Positions 8,104 through 16,178 of a stretch of DNA of 39,051 nucleotides are shown one piece after another. The notes under the pieces are model-generated. The model had not been told where the DNA came from. It saw only the letters and a list, made by a program, of their open reading frames with translations, and made no database searches. Origin of the DNA: Moraxellaceae bacterium (GTDB lineage Bacteria > Pseudomonadota > Gammaproteobacteria > Pseudomonadales > Moraxellaceae); assembly GCA_947373945.1 (NCBI GenBank), contig CANBZV010000004.1:1-39051 (forward strand). The letters run 5' to 3'. Position 1 is the stretch's first letter, and every line of letters starts with the position of its first letter. The translations under genes were made by a program, and so were the position numbers.

Positions 8104-9021
8104 ATGGCTCAGCCAATAAATAAAACAATATTGTCTTGCGCTATCGAACTACCCGACGGTTTTCGTACGCATGATGTACTGACTTTTCATCAGCGCGATA
8201 ACCAAATGATCGCCGAACGTGTTGACGCACAGACCTTGCACAAAGGTTTGGTTTGGGCGGGGAGTCCGGCTTGTTTAACGATGCAGTTTCATCATCAGTG
8301 CGTGGAAGTCACACTCGCGATTGATGGTGCGCCAACCGAGGATGCCCGTGTTGCCTTAACAAGTATGGCGCAACGTATGCTTGGCTTGACCCAGCGTGTA
8401 GAGGAGTTTGAACAGGCCTATGGTCAACATCATCAGTTAGGCGCATTGATTACCAAGAAAGTCGGCTTACGAGTACCACTGACCCCAACACCCTTCGAAG
8501 CGCTAACTTGGGCGATTATTGGCCAACAAATTAGCGTCAGCGCCGCAGTATCCATCCGGCGTAAACTGATTCAAGCCGCAGGTCTGCAACATTCCAATGG
8601 TTTGTGGTGTTATCCAGACGCACTTCGTCTAGCGCAAATGACCGAAGCTGATTTACGCTTGACGGGGCTGTCCCTGACTAAAGCCCAAACGATCATGACA
8701 TTAAGTCAATTGATCGAAAGCAAGCAGTTGCCGCTTGATGAATGGCTGAATACGCTACCGATAGACGATATTCGTACCCAACTGCAGCAGATTCGAGGTA
8801 TTGGTCCTTGGACAGTTAACTATGCCTTACTTCGTGGATTCGGCTGGCTCGATGGGTCGTTACACGGCGATGCTGCAGTACGGCGCAACTTGCAACTACT
8901 ACTTGGAAAAGCTGACAAAATAAGTGCCGAAGAAGCAGAACGGTGGTTGGCCGAGTTTTCACCTTGGCGGGCTCTCGTTGCCGCCCATTTATGGTCAATA
9001 CGGGCTGTTAGCGATTATTGA
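8104..9021 (+). CDS. alkA: DNA-3-methyladenine glycosylase II (AlkA type)
   Basis: 305 residues, HhH-GPD superfamily. The helix-hairpin-helix is IRGIGPWTVNYALLRGFG and the likely catalytic aspartate is D256 in HGDAAVRRN. The segment TPFEALTWAIIGQQISVSAA is the usual start of the glycosylase core, preceded by an AlkA_N-like beta domain (~1-115). It excises alkylated purines in base excision repair. No Ada-type methyltransferase or regulator domain is fused or adjacent. It lies 21 nt after greB and precedes the glnL regulatory region. Confidence 0.9.
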   Translation: MAQPINKTILSCAIELPDGFRTHDVLTFHQRDNQMIAERVDAQTLHKGLVWAGSPACLTMQFHHQCVEVTLAIDGAPTEDARVALTSMAQRMLGLTQRVEEFEQAYGQHHQLGALITKKVGLRVPLTPTPFEALTWAIIGQQISVSAAVSIRRKLIQAAGLQHSNGLWCYPDALRLAQMTEADLRLTGLSLTKAQTIMTLSQLIESKQLPLDEWLNTLPIDDIRTQLQQIRGIGPWTVNYALLRGFGWLDGSLHGDAAVRRNLQLLLGKADKISAEEAERWLAEFSPWRALVAAHLWSIRAVSDY

Positions 9022-9098
9022 ACGTCTTAACGCGCAGTTTGGCAATTTCGATTAATAGCTAAGCTATAAAACTTACTCCTTCCTCAAGTTAGCACAAA

Positions 9099-9115
9099 TG
9101 CACCGTAATGGTGCT
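9099..9115. promoter_or_regulatory. NtrC (GlnG) binding site
   Basis: TGCACC-GTAAT-GGTGCT matches the NtrC operator consensus TGCACC-N5-GGTGCA at 11 of 12 specified positions. It lies about 85 nt upstream of the sigma-54 promoter at 9199, an ordinary distance for an NtrC enhancer. A second, poorer GGTGCA half-site occurs at 9140-9145. Confidence 0.8.
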
Positions 9116-9198
9116 ATTCTGCGTCGTAATAACACCACGGGTGCAGTACTGTGCATTTTTTTAGTGCCTTCGTTGTTAATTATATGGATTTTAATAGT

Positions 9199-9214
9199 TG
9201 GTTCGATTTTTGCA
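9199..9214 (+). promoter_or_regulatory. Sigma-54 (-24/-12) promoter for glnL-glnG
   Basis: TGGTTCG-ATTT-TTGCA fits TGGCACG-N4-TTGCW, with the invariant GG (9200-9201) and GC (9212-9213) separated by exactly 10 nt. It is about 70 nt before glnL and downstream of an NtrC site. This implies autoregulated transcription of glnLG under nitrogen limitation without requiring an upstream glnA. Confidence 0.75.
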
Positions 9215-9284
9215 TAAAGTAACTGGCTTTTAGTATTACGCTATAAAAAACATTCATGTAAATTGATATAGGAATAGATGAGTC

Positions 9285-10379
9285 GTGTTTGCGCCATCAT
9301 TAGAATTTTTTAAACATTTATTAGATAACCTCAGTACTGCGGTATTGTTGGTTGATGATAAATTATGTGTTAGTTATTTGAATCCGTCGGCAGAGATGTT
9401 ATTGGCAGTGAGCCGCTCGCGTGCTGAAGGCTATCCGTTGGCGCAAATCTTTATTGACTCGTCTGCTAATAGCCTCATTGATAAAATGGCGGATACCCTG
9501 AAAACAGCTCATCCCTTTACTAAACGTGAGGCGTGTATGCGCGTGGGGGTGAATGAAGTTATCGTCGACTATACGGTAACCGCGTTACTGAGCCCGAATC
9601 ATCCGACATCATTGCTCATTGAAATGCAGCAGATTGATCGTTTATTACGAATCTCCCGTGAGGAAACCATTTTAAGTAACCATCAAGTAACCAAACAATT
9701 GGTACGGGGTGTTGCTCACGAGATTAAAAATCCGCTGGGTGGCATTCGTGGAGCAGCGCAACTGTTAGGTCGTGCCTTACCTGATAAGCAACTTGCCGAA
9801 TATACAAACATTATTATTGAAGAAGCTGACCGTTTACGTAATTTAGCTGACCGAATGTTAGGACCGCGTAAACTCCCTGATCTGCAACCGATCAATATTC
9901 ATGAATGTCTGGAACGCGTGCGCTCATTGATTTTGGTGGAAGCGGAAGGCGAAGTGGCGATTGTGCGGGATTATGATTTATCGTTGCCTGAACTGAATGC
10001 AGATCCTGATCAACTGATTCAGGCTATTTTGAACATTACCGGCAATGCTTTACAAGCCTTGCGCGAGAACAGCAAACAACAGTCACCAACTATTATCCTT
10101 CGTACTCGTGCCCAACGCCAATTCACTATTGGTGTCGTTCGCCATCGCTTAGTACTAAGGATTGATATTATTGATAATGGCCCCGGTATTCCTCCCCATT
10201 TAATTGATTCCATTTTTTACCCGATGGTGACAGGGCGTGCGAGCGGCTCTGGCCTAGGGTTGTCGATTGCTCAAGATATTATTCATTTGTATCACGGCCT
10301 GATTGAGTGTGAGTCTCAAGTGGGAAAAACCGTGTTTAGTATTTATTTGCCTTTGGAGAGTGGCTATGAACGCCGATAA
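9285..10379 (+). CDS. glnL: Nitrogen regulation sensor kinase NtrB (GlnL)
   Basis: 364 residues, soluble. An N-terminal PAS domain (~8-120, AVLLVDDKLCVSYLNPSAE) precedes the dimerisation/phosphoacceptor helix with H145 in AHEIKNPLGGIRGAAQLL. ATPase boxes follow: N-box NITGNALQAL, G1 DNGPGIPP, G2 GSGLGLSIA. The family phosphorylates NtrC when glutamine is low and becomes a phosphatase through PII. The start is GTG at 9285; an ATG at 9278 is out of frame. The last 14 nt overlap glnG, so the two are translationally coupled. It is driven by the sigma-54 promoter at 9199. Confidence 0.95.
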   Translation: MFAPSLEFFKHLLDNLSTAVLLVDDKLCVSYLNPSAEMLLAVSRSRAEGYPLAQIFIDSSANSLIDKMADTLKTAHPFTKREACMRVGVNEVIVDYTVTALLSPNHPTSLLIEMQQIDRLLRISREETILSNHQVTKQLVRGVAHEIKNPLGGIRGAAQLLGRALPDKQLAEYTNIIIEEADRLRNLADRMLGPRKLPDLQPINIHECLERVRSLILVEAEGEVAIVRDYDLSLPELNADPDQLIQAILNITGNALQALRENSKQQSPTIILRTRAQRQFTIGVVRHRLVLRIDIIDNGPGIPPHLIDSIFYPMVTGRASGSGLGLSIAQDIIHLYHGLIECESQVGKTVFSIYLPLESGYERR

Positions 10380-11796
10380 AGTATGGATAGTTGATGATGA
10401 TCGTTCGATCCGCTGGGTATTAGAAAAAACACTCATGCAAGAAGGGTTGGAAGTCACTGCATTTGAAGACGCCCAAACCCTGCTTAATAAGCTCGGCAAA
10501 GACAAGCCTCATGCCATTGTTACCGATATCCGTATGCCCGGAATCGATGGCTTGACGTTGTTGGCGAAAATTCGTCTTGAGCATCCGGATGTGCCGGTAA
10601 TTGTGATGACCGCGCATTCCGATTTGGACTCAGCGGTATCATCGTATCAAGGTGGTGCGTTTGAGTATTTGCCTAAACCGTTTGATGTTGATGATGCCAT
10701 TAGCATTGTTAAGCGCGCTATTGCTCATCATCACGAGCAGCAAAAAACCGCAACGCCGTTACTGGTGGCGACTAAAGGCGTCGACATTATTGGTGAGTCA
10801 CCGGCGATGCAGGAAGTGTTTCGGGCGATTGGCCGTTTGTCTCACTCACATATCACGGTACTGATTAATGGTGAGTCGGGAACAGGCAAAGAGCTAGTCG
10901 CACAGGCGTTGCATCGCCATTCACCACGCAGCAGTCGGCCATTTATTGCGTTGAATATGGCAGCTATTCCCAAGGACTTGATGGAGTCCGAATTGTTTGG
11001 CCATGAAAAAGGCGCCTTTACCGGCGCTAGTCAATTACGTCAAGGACGTTTTGAGCAGGCCAATCATGGTTCGTTATTTTTAGATGAAATCGGCGACATG
11101 CCACTCGATACGCAAACTCGGTTATTGCGAGTATTAGCTGATGGCGAATTTTATCGCGTCGGCGGTCATATTCCCGTCAAAGTGGATGTGCGTATTATTG
11201 CCGCGACTCATCAAAACCTTGAGCGTTTGGTGGTGGAGGGCAAGTTTCGGGAAGACTTGTATCATCGTTTGAATGTCATTCGAGTGCATATTCCGCGCTT
11301 GCGTGATCGTAGTGAAGATATTCCTATGCTTGCCCAGCATTTTCTTGCCCGCGCTGCGCGTGAACTGAATGTTGAGCCAAAAGTGTTGCGTTTGGAAGCG
11401 TCGTCCTTTTTGCAGCAATTGCCATGGCCGGGTAATGTCCGCCAATTGGAAAACACGTGTCGCTGGTTAACAGTAATGGCATCAGGCCGTGAAATCGTTC
11501 CTTCTGATTTGCCTCCTGAATTGCAGCAAGTCAGCAGCCATGAAGTTGTACGTTCCGTACAAACATGGGAGCAGGCATTGGCAGAATGGGCGCGTAAAGA
11601 ACTAGCAAGTGGAACTAAACTATTGCTGGAACAAGCATTGCCTAGCTTCGAAAAAGTGATGATTTCTGCTGCGTTGAATCAAACGGGCGGTCGTCGTCGT
11701 GATGCGGCTGAAGTGCTCGGTTGGGGCCGTAACACCTTAACGCGCAAGATTAAAGAACTGAAAATGGAAGTGGCAGGTGAAGAAGACGAAGAGTGA
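10366..11796 (+). CDS. glnG: Nitrogen regulation response regulator NtrC (GlnG)
   Basis: 476 residues from ATG 10366, chosen because it follows GGAGAG at 5-7 nt and gives the canonical N-terminus with the acidic D10-D12; an ATG-less extension upstream (to GTG 10303) would run through glnL. Receiver domain with phosphoacceptor D54 (VTDIRMPG). AAA+ sigma-54 activator domain with Walker A GESGTGKE (169-176), the sigma-54 contact loop GAFTGA (216-221) and Walker B LFLDEIGD. The C-terminal Fis-type helix-turn-helix is TGGRRRDAAEVLGWGRNTLTRKI. It activates nitrogen-assimilation promoters with RpoN and probably its own operon. Confidence 0.96.
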   Translation: MNADKVWIVDDDRSIRWVLEKTLMQEGLEVTAFEDAQTLLNKLGKDKPHAIVTDIRMPGIDGLTLLAKIRLEHPDVPVIVMTAHSDLDSAVSSYQGGAFEYLPKPFDVDDAISIVKRAIAHHHEQQKTATPLLVATKGVDIIGESPAMQEVFRAIGRLSHSHITVLINGESGTGKELVAQALHRHSPRSSRPFIALNMAAIPKDLMESELFGHEKGAFTGASQLRQGRFEQANHGSLFLDEIGDMPLDTQTRLLRVLADGEFYRVGGHIPVKVDVRIIAATHQNLERLVVEGKFREDLYHRLNVIRVHIPRLRDRSEDIPMLAQHFLARAARELNVEPKVLRLEASSFLQQLPWPGNVRQLENTCRWLTVMASGREIVPSDLPPELQQVSSHEVVRSVQTWEQALAEWARKELASGTKLLLEQALPSFEKVMISAALNQTGGRRRDAAEVLGWGRNTLTRKIKELKMEVAGEEDEE

Positions 11797-11823
11797 TATT
11801 CACTTTCTCAATTTCTTTTGGAG

Positions 11824-11851
11824 CGTCATTCCCGTGAAAACGGAAATGACG
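11824..11851. repeat. REP-like hairpin (solitary)
   Basis: CGTCATTCCCGT-GAAA-ACGGAAATGACG: a 12-bp stem with one mismatch and a GAAA loop. It resembles the widespread intergenic family whose core is GTCATTCCCG(C/T)-n-(G/A)CGGGAATGAC. It sits between the convergent genes glnG and the DUF4105 gene, has no T-run, and could act as a bidirectional Rho-assisted terminator or mRNA stabiliser. I found no second copy in the window. Confidence 0.6.
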
Positions 11852-11893
11852 TCTCAGCTGCATTGGTATTGAGAAAAGATAATTTTCGTCTAC

Positions 11894-13801
11894 TCAAAAA
11901 TACCTTACCCAGCCCAACTCGCCACTTTGCCAATGCTGACCATTTTCTTGCTCATACCGACCTTGAAGCCTTAAGGCATTATCGGTATTAAACTGCCATT
12001 GATAACCCAATTTGGCAGTCGTTAAAAACTGCTCGCTATCTTGATGATATAAACTTTGCACATCAACAAACAGTTGACCCAGCGTGGACTGTTGACGACA
12101 GCCAATCCGTGGTCCTAAGCCAACACGCCAGCCTTGATCCAAATGACTGCCTGCCTGCATATGACCTTCAACAAAGCCATAGCACAACCAATTGTTGGTA
12201 TTTAACTGACTGCTAACACCCGCGCTGCCTTCGAAAAAAGCGACACTATGCTCTTGGCCAGTACTAAATTTACCGTCATGGTCAACGGCTGCTTGTTCGC
12301 CACCAATCGCAAAAGACCACGACAATGGCTTAAGAAAGTCATTACGGGGGGCCAATGAGTCAATACTGACAAACGTAAAACGTTGTAGTTTTAGTTGCTG
12401 ACTCTCGGTGTAGTAACGCAATTGTACGCGCAAGAAATCAATAGCCGCGCCTCGACGATATCCGTCATCGTTGTCCAGTAAATCGTGGTAGGCAGGGCGA
12501 TAATCCACACTAACAAAAGCATTGTCTTGTGCCGAACCTGTACCCAAAATAAAACGACTGGTATCGTGGCCATGAGCTGGGTCAACGATTGGGCGTGGTG
12601 GGGTTTGGCGAGTATCAGCGACGGCATACGTACTACGTTTGATGAGTAAGGTTCGTAGTCTTTTCGGTGCGCTATCTTTGTTGGTTTCGTGCCCCAAAAA
12701 TAAATAATACAGATAGTCATACGCCATTTCATACGCCCGTGCCTGTTCATCTACCGCTAAAGCACTGACGTCGGTTTCGGGGTCTTCTGCTAGTTTTTTC
12801 GATAGGGCATTAACTTGTGGGCTATTTTCTTGCGCGTGAAAAGCTAAGGCAGTGCCACTGGCAGGACGATAGACAATTTGTTTAAGCATGTTTTTTTCTA
12901 GCAATATCCGTCGCACGGTATCAGTAGGAATCGCATACACAGGAAAATCACGGCGCAGATAGGTATTGGGACGAGCAGCCTCTAACAAGCCTAATAATTG
13001 ATAAGAGCAGTTAGATGCCAGGAAATAATATGGCAAGTTCACGCCTTTCATTTCCCACAAATGGGCTAATAATTGATTGATTTCTTCAGGCGTTAAATTG
13101 AGCTGATACTCCCATAAGTCTCTGTTTTCAAAGTCATTGTATTCTTTAACTTTTTCATAATAGGGCAATACCGAAAATGCACCACCATAGCCGCCCGATA
13201 AGCCTTTATACGCAAACTCTAAACCATTACTGGTATTAGTTTGTGCCGCGTAATTGACAGCATAGGCGAGCAACCGGGTTTCTTCGGTTTGGTCTGGGGC
13301 ATCAATACGCAATAAGGTATGGCCAAACATAGATGAGGGATTATTAACAAAATCGGCGGCAAAAACCAAGGTGGCTTCGTGAGGGTTAAGCCCTTTGAGC
13401 CAGGTGTTGAAAGCAGGGCAGTTTGCAGACGCTAAGTCATTATCACTAATATTAAGTTGTTGACGTAGCCAAGCGACGCGTGCCGGAAATTTACAGGCAA
13501 CCGCATCATCGGCTTTGGCTGTACTAGGCGCGACAAGCGCTTTTAACGTGGCATTTAACTCTTCTTCGGGGTTAGTTCGGCCTTCGGGACTGACAAAAAA
13601 TGAGGGCTGATTGTGTATCAGGCTAGAGAGTTGGTCACCTTGCTGGTCTTCGTAACGCAGTAAAATATGCCAATAAGGCTGCTGGCTAAGCTGTTGTTGC
13701 TTAGCTTGTGCAAGCCAATTATCAATAGCGGCGGCTGAGCTAAAAGAAGAATAGACGGTTAAACCGAGAAGACAGGCCAAACGAGATAATGGAAAAGTCA
13801 T
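11894..13801 (-). CDS. DUF4105 (Lnb N-terminal-like) protein with C-terminal beta-barrel-like domain
   Basis: 635 residues. Signal peptide (~1-24, cleavage near SSAAA-I). The DUF4105 domain covers roughly 100-310 and carries the two expected key residues, H161 in SSMFGHTLLRID and C265 in LASNCSYQLLGLLE; this domain forms the periplasmic catalytic part of the lipoprotein N-acyltransferase Lnb of Bacteroidetes. The last ~230 residues alternate polar and hydrophobic strands, are rich in aromatics and end in W-V-R-Y-F. This is a typical outer membrane barrel ending with a terminal phenylalanine. It begins 31 nt after the terminator of the DUF3015 genes with no strong ribosome binding site. Function unknown; thiol-based acyl or peptide chemistry at the outer membrane is an inference. 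Confidence 0.8.
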   Translation of the reverse strand: MTFPLSRLACLLGLTVYSSFSSAAAIDNWLAQAKQQQLSQQPYWHILLRYEDQQGDQLSSLIHNQPSFFVSPEGRTNPEEELNATLKALVAPSTAKADDAVACKFPARVAWLRQQLNISDNDLASANCPAFNTWLKGLNPHEATLVFAADFVNNPSSMFGHTLLRIDAPDQTEETRLLAYAVNYAAQTNTSNGLEFAYKGLSGGYGGAFSVLPYYEKVKEYNDFENRDLWEYQLNLTPEEINQLLAHLWEMKGVNLPYYFLASNCSYQLLGLLEAARPNTYLRRDFPVYAIPTDTVRRILLEKNMLKQIVYRPASGTALAFHAQENSPQVNALSKKLAEDPETDVSALAVDEQARAYEMAYDYLYYLFLGHETNKDSAPKRLRTLLIKRSTYAVADTRQTPPRPIVDPAHGHDTSRFILGTGSAQDNAFVSVDYRPAYHDLLDNDDGYRRGAAIDFLRVQLRYYTESQQLKLQRFTFVSIDSLAPRNDFLKPLSWSFAIGGEQAAVDHDGKFSTGQEHSVAFFEGSAGVSSQLNTNNWLCYGFVEGHMQAGSHLDQGWRVGLGPRIGCRQQSTLGQLFVDVQSLYHQDSEQFLTTAKLGYQWQFNTDNALRLQGRYEQENGQHWQSGELGWVRYF

Positions 13802-13831
13802 TATATTTTTAGAACTATAGATGAATAATAA

Positions 13832-13859
13832 ATAAAAAGCCCCTCAAAACGAGGGGCTA
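13832..13859 (-). terminator. Rho-independent terminator after the DUF3015 pair
   Basis: Read on the minus strand: AGCCCCTC-GTTTT-GAGGGGCT followed by TTTTTATTTATT. An 8-bp GC-rich stem and a T-rich tail, 18 nt after the stop of the second DUF3015 gene. It separates that pair from the DUF4105 gene, whose transcription must use readthrough or a promoter within the remaining ~30 nt. Confidence 0.9.
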
Positions 13860-13876
13860 GTTTTAGCGATAACGCA

Positions 13877-14356
13877 TTAGCTTGCTTGGTAAACAGCTAA
13901 CGCGGCATCTTGCGCCATCACTTGTTGTAATGCCGCTAATACTTGACCGGCTGTTTGATTTTCTGGAGCGAAAATCTTGCCAAAGTTGACTTTAGCTGCT
14001 TGGAAGAATGTGCCTTTATCTTCGGCCTTGATGTTCATCAAATTAGCCAACACATCTAAAGACTCACCATGACCCACGGACATATCGCGAGCTAAACGCT
14101 CGGAGTTAGTACCCATAAACATACTTAAACGAGCGCGGGAGCTAATAACGCCATCAGCTTGGCAACCCAGCGTACCACTTGTAATACCAAAAGTCTGGTT
14201 GCCCGACGTGCCATTAGTTGTAGCAGCTAACACTTTAGGAACGATACCGGATTGGCCTGCCCAAACCATTGTACCCAAACCACAACCAACATCGTTATCA
14301 GCCATAGCAACTGAAGAGCCGGATACTAATAAAGCGATCGCAAGAATTTTTTTCAT
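13877..14356 (-). CDS. DUF3015 family exported protein (copy 1)
   Basis: 159 residues with a signal peptide (MKKILAIALL...VAMA-D). The mature part starts with DNDVGCGLGT and contains GCQADG; the two cysteines are likely to form a disulfide in the periplasm. DUF3015 proteins are small periplasmic proteins of Pseudomonadales and relatives with no established function. The central block (KVLAATTNGT through ARDMSVGHGESL) is nearly identical to the neighbouring copy, while both ends differ. A ribosome binding site AAGGAAAA precedes the ATG. It is 25 nt downstream of copy 2 and is followed by a strong terminator. Confidence 0.88.
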   Translation of the reverse strand: MKKILAIALLVSGSSVAMADNDVGCGLGTMVWAGQSGIVPKVLAATTNGTSGNQTFGITSGTLGCQADGVISSRARLSMFMGTNSERLARDMSVGHGESLDVLANLMNIKAEDKGTFFQAAKVNFGKIFAPENQTAGQVLAALQQVMAQDAALAVYQAS

Positions 14357-14381
14357 TTTTCATTTTCCTTGAGTTGTTGTC

Positions 14382-14858
14382 TTAAACAGCAGTGTAAGTG
14401 GCTAGTACCGCATCTTTAGCCATTACTTGTTGCAGAGCAGCAAGTACTTGACCTGCCGTTTGGTTATCAGCAGCAAAGATTGTGCTGAAATTAGCTTGAG
14501 TTGTTTGGAAGAACAACGCTTTATCTTGCTCTTTAACACCCATTAAGTCAGCTAATACGTTCAAAGACTCACCATGACCTACAGACATATCACGGGCAAC
14601 GCGTTCTGAGTTAGTACCCATAAACATACTTAAACGAGCGCGGGAGCTAATAACACCGTCAGCTTGGCAACCTAGTGTTCCGGATGTAATACCAAACGTT
14701 TGATTCCAGTAGGTGCCATTTGTTGTTGCTGCCAACACTTTAGGCGCTACACCAGATTTACCTTCGAATAAAATAGTACCCAAACCACAGCCTACGTCTT
14801 GGTCAGCCATTGCTACCGTAGAGCCTGCGAGTAACACCAGTGCGATTAGTTTCTTCAT
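14382..14858 (-). CDS. DUF3015 family exported protein (copy 2)
   Basis: 158 residues, paralogue of the gene at 13877-14356, with the same signal peptide type, CGLGT and GCQADG cysteines and a C-terminal NQTAGQVLAALQQVMA helix. Its transcript probably starts in the 80-nt gap after queG, where a weak promoter (TTGGCG-N17-TAGGCT on the minus strand) can be proposed, and continues through copy 1. Differences are concentrated in the region after SLNVLADLMG and in the WNQTF/GNQTF loop. Function unknown; conservation of the central block suggests both copies remain selected. Confidence 0.88.
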   Translation of the reverse strand: MKKLIALVLLAGSTVAMADQDVGCGLGTILFEGKSGVAPKVLAATTNGTYWNQTFGITSGTLGCQADGVISSRARLSMFMGTNSERVARDMSVGHGESLNVLADLMGVKEQDKALFFQTTQANFSTIFAADNQTAGQVLAALQQVMAKDAVLATYTAV

Positions 14859-14938
14859 CTTCAGATTCCCGTCTATGTTGTTGTGTGAAAAATCTTCTAA
14901 GCGTTGAGCCTACCCGATTGCTTTTATTTCGCCAAGCC

Positions 14939-16012
14939 TTAGCCTTCGGTTTGTTGTTGATTTAATGCCCATTTAATGTGTTCTTGCACCAAATTGGACA
15001 CGGAGTCTACTTTTTCGAGTAAGGCTTGAATGATTTGTGGGTGACGAGGGGCATTGCCCAAACCAATGGCAATATTACGTAAAAAGCCATCATAACCAAT
15101 ACGGCGAATCGGTGAACCTTCGGTTTTAGCCAAATACGTTTTTTCATCCCATGTAAATAATGTTAAAAGTGATGCGTTATCAAGGCCGTGGCGCGCTTTA
15201 AAATCACTTTCTTGGCTAACTTGGGCATAACGATTCCAGGGACAAATAAGCTGACAATCATCACAGCCAAAAATACGATTGCCAATTTTGGTGCGTAAAT
15301 GCTCGGGAATACTACCAGAGTACTCAATAGTTAAATAAGAAATACATAAGCGCGCATCCAGTTGATAGGGCGCAACAATCGCTTGAGTGGGGCATATATC
15401 CAAACATGCCTGACACGAGCCACAATGATGACTGACGGGGCTATCCACAATGAGTGGCAGATTGGTGAATAACTCACCTAAAAAGAAAAATGAGCCAGCC
15501 TGACGATTCATCAGCATAGTGTTTTTGCCAATCCAGCCTATTCCTGCTTGTTCGGCGACAGCTCGCTCCAGCACAGGCGCTGAGTCAACAAAGGCGCGAT
15601 AACCAATGTCGCCCACCTCGCTACTGATTTTTTCGGCAAATTTTTGCAACCGTTTACGCATAACTTTGTGATAATCACGTCCAAAAGCATAACGGGCGAT
15701 CACCCCTTGTTGAGGATTATGGGGTACGCTACGTGGCGCAGGTTTCTCGACTAAATAATCCATGCGCACACTAATAATGCGTTGGGTGTTTTCTTCTAAT
15801 AATTCAGGCCGCCAACGTTTTTCGCCATGGCTGGCCATATAGGCTAAATCACCATGAAAACCCTTGGCTAACCAGTCTTGTAGATGTTGACCATGTTGTC
15901 CCAAATCCACGCCGCTAACACCGACTTGCTGAAAACCAAACTCCTGACCCCATTGTTTTATTTGGCTAGTCAGTTGCGTCATATCGACCGGTTGTATAAA
16001 GATTTTTTGCAT
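14939..16012 (-). CDS. queG: Epoxyqueuosine reductase QueG
   Basis: 357 residues from ATG 16012 (the frame is open to a GTG at 16054; an internal ATG at 15982 gives MTQLTSQIKQWGQ, which aligns best with the E. coli N-terminus, so the start is uncertain). The cobalamin-dependent enzyme carries out the last step of queuosine synthesis in tRNA. Two [4Fe-4S] motifs are clear: CGSCQACLDICP and CDDCQLICP. The C-terminal HEAT-like tail (IGLGNAPRHPQIIQALLEKV) is present. It is transcribed away from nnrD, as in many gammaproteobacteria. Confidence 0.95.
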   Translation of the reverse strand: MQKIFIQPVDMTQLTSQIKQWGQEFGFQQVGVSGVDLGQHGQHLQDWLAKGFHGDLAYMASHGEKRWRPELLEENTQRIISVRMDYLVEKPAPRSVPHNPQQGVIARYAFGRDYHKVMRKRLQKFAEKISSEVGDIGYRAFVDSAPVLERAVAEQAGIGWIGKNTMLMNRQAGSFFFLGELFTNLPLIVDSPVSHHCGSCQACLDICPTQAIVAPYQLDARLCISYLTIEYSGSIPEHLRTKIGNRIFGCDDCQLICPWNRYAQVSQESDFKARHGLDNASLLTLFTWDEKTYLAKTEGSPIRRIGYDGFLRNIAIGLGNAPRHPQIIQALLEKVDSVSNLVQEHIKWALNQQQTEG

Positions 16013-16178
16013 AACGTAACGAGGGTGTCGAAGGGAGAGAAAATAAGAGACCACGGATTTGATGTAGTTTAGCGCATTTTGTCAACATTCAGTCGTGAAC
16101 AGCAGTAGTCATGTAAGTTAATAAGCAATAAGCGCGTCCGTCCTAAGGCGTTTATACTAGGCACGAATAATATAAACA

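Noticed and set aside
12391-12750. 119-codon minus-strand ORF within the DUF4105 gene
   Set aside because: Another frame of a clearly coding region, with no recognisable domain.
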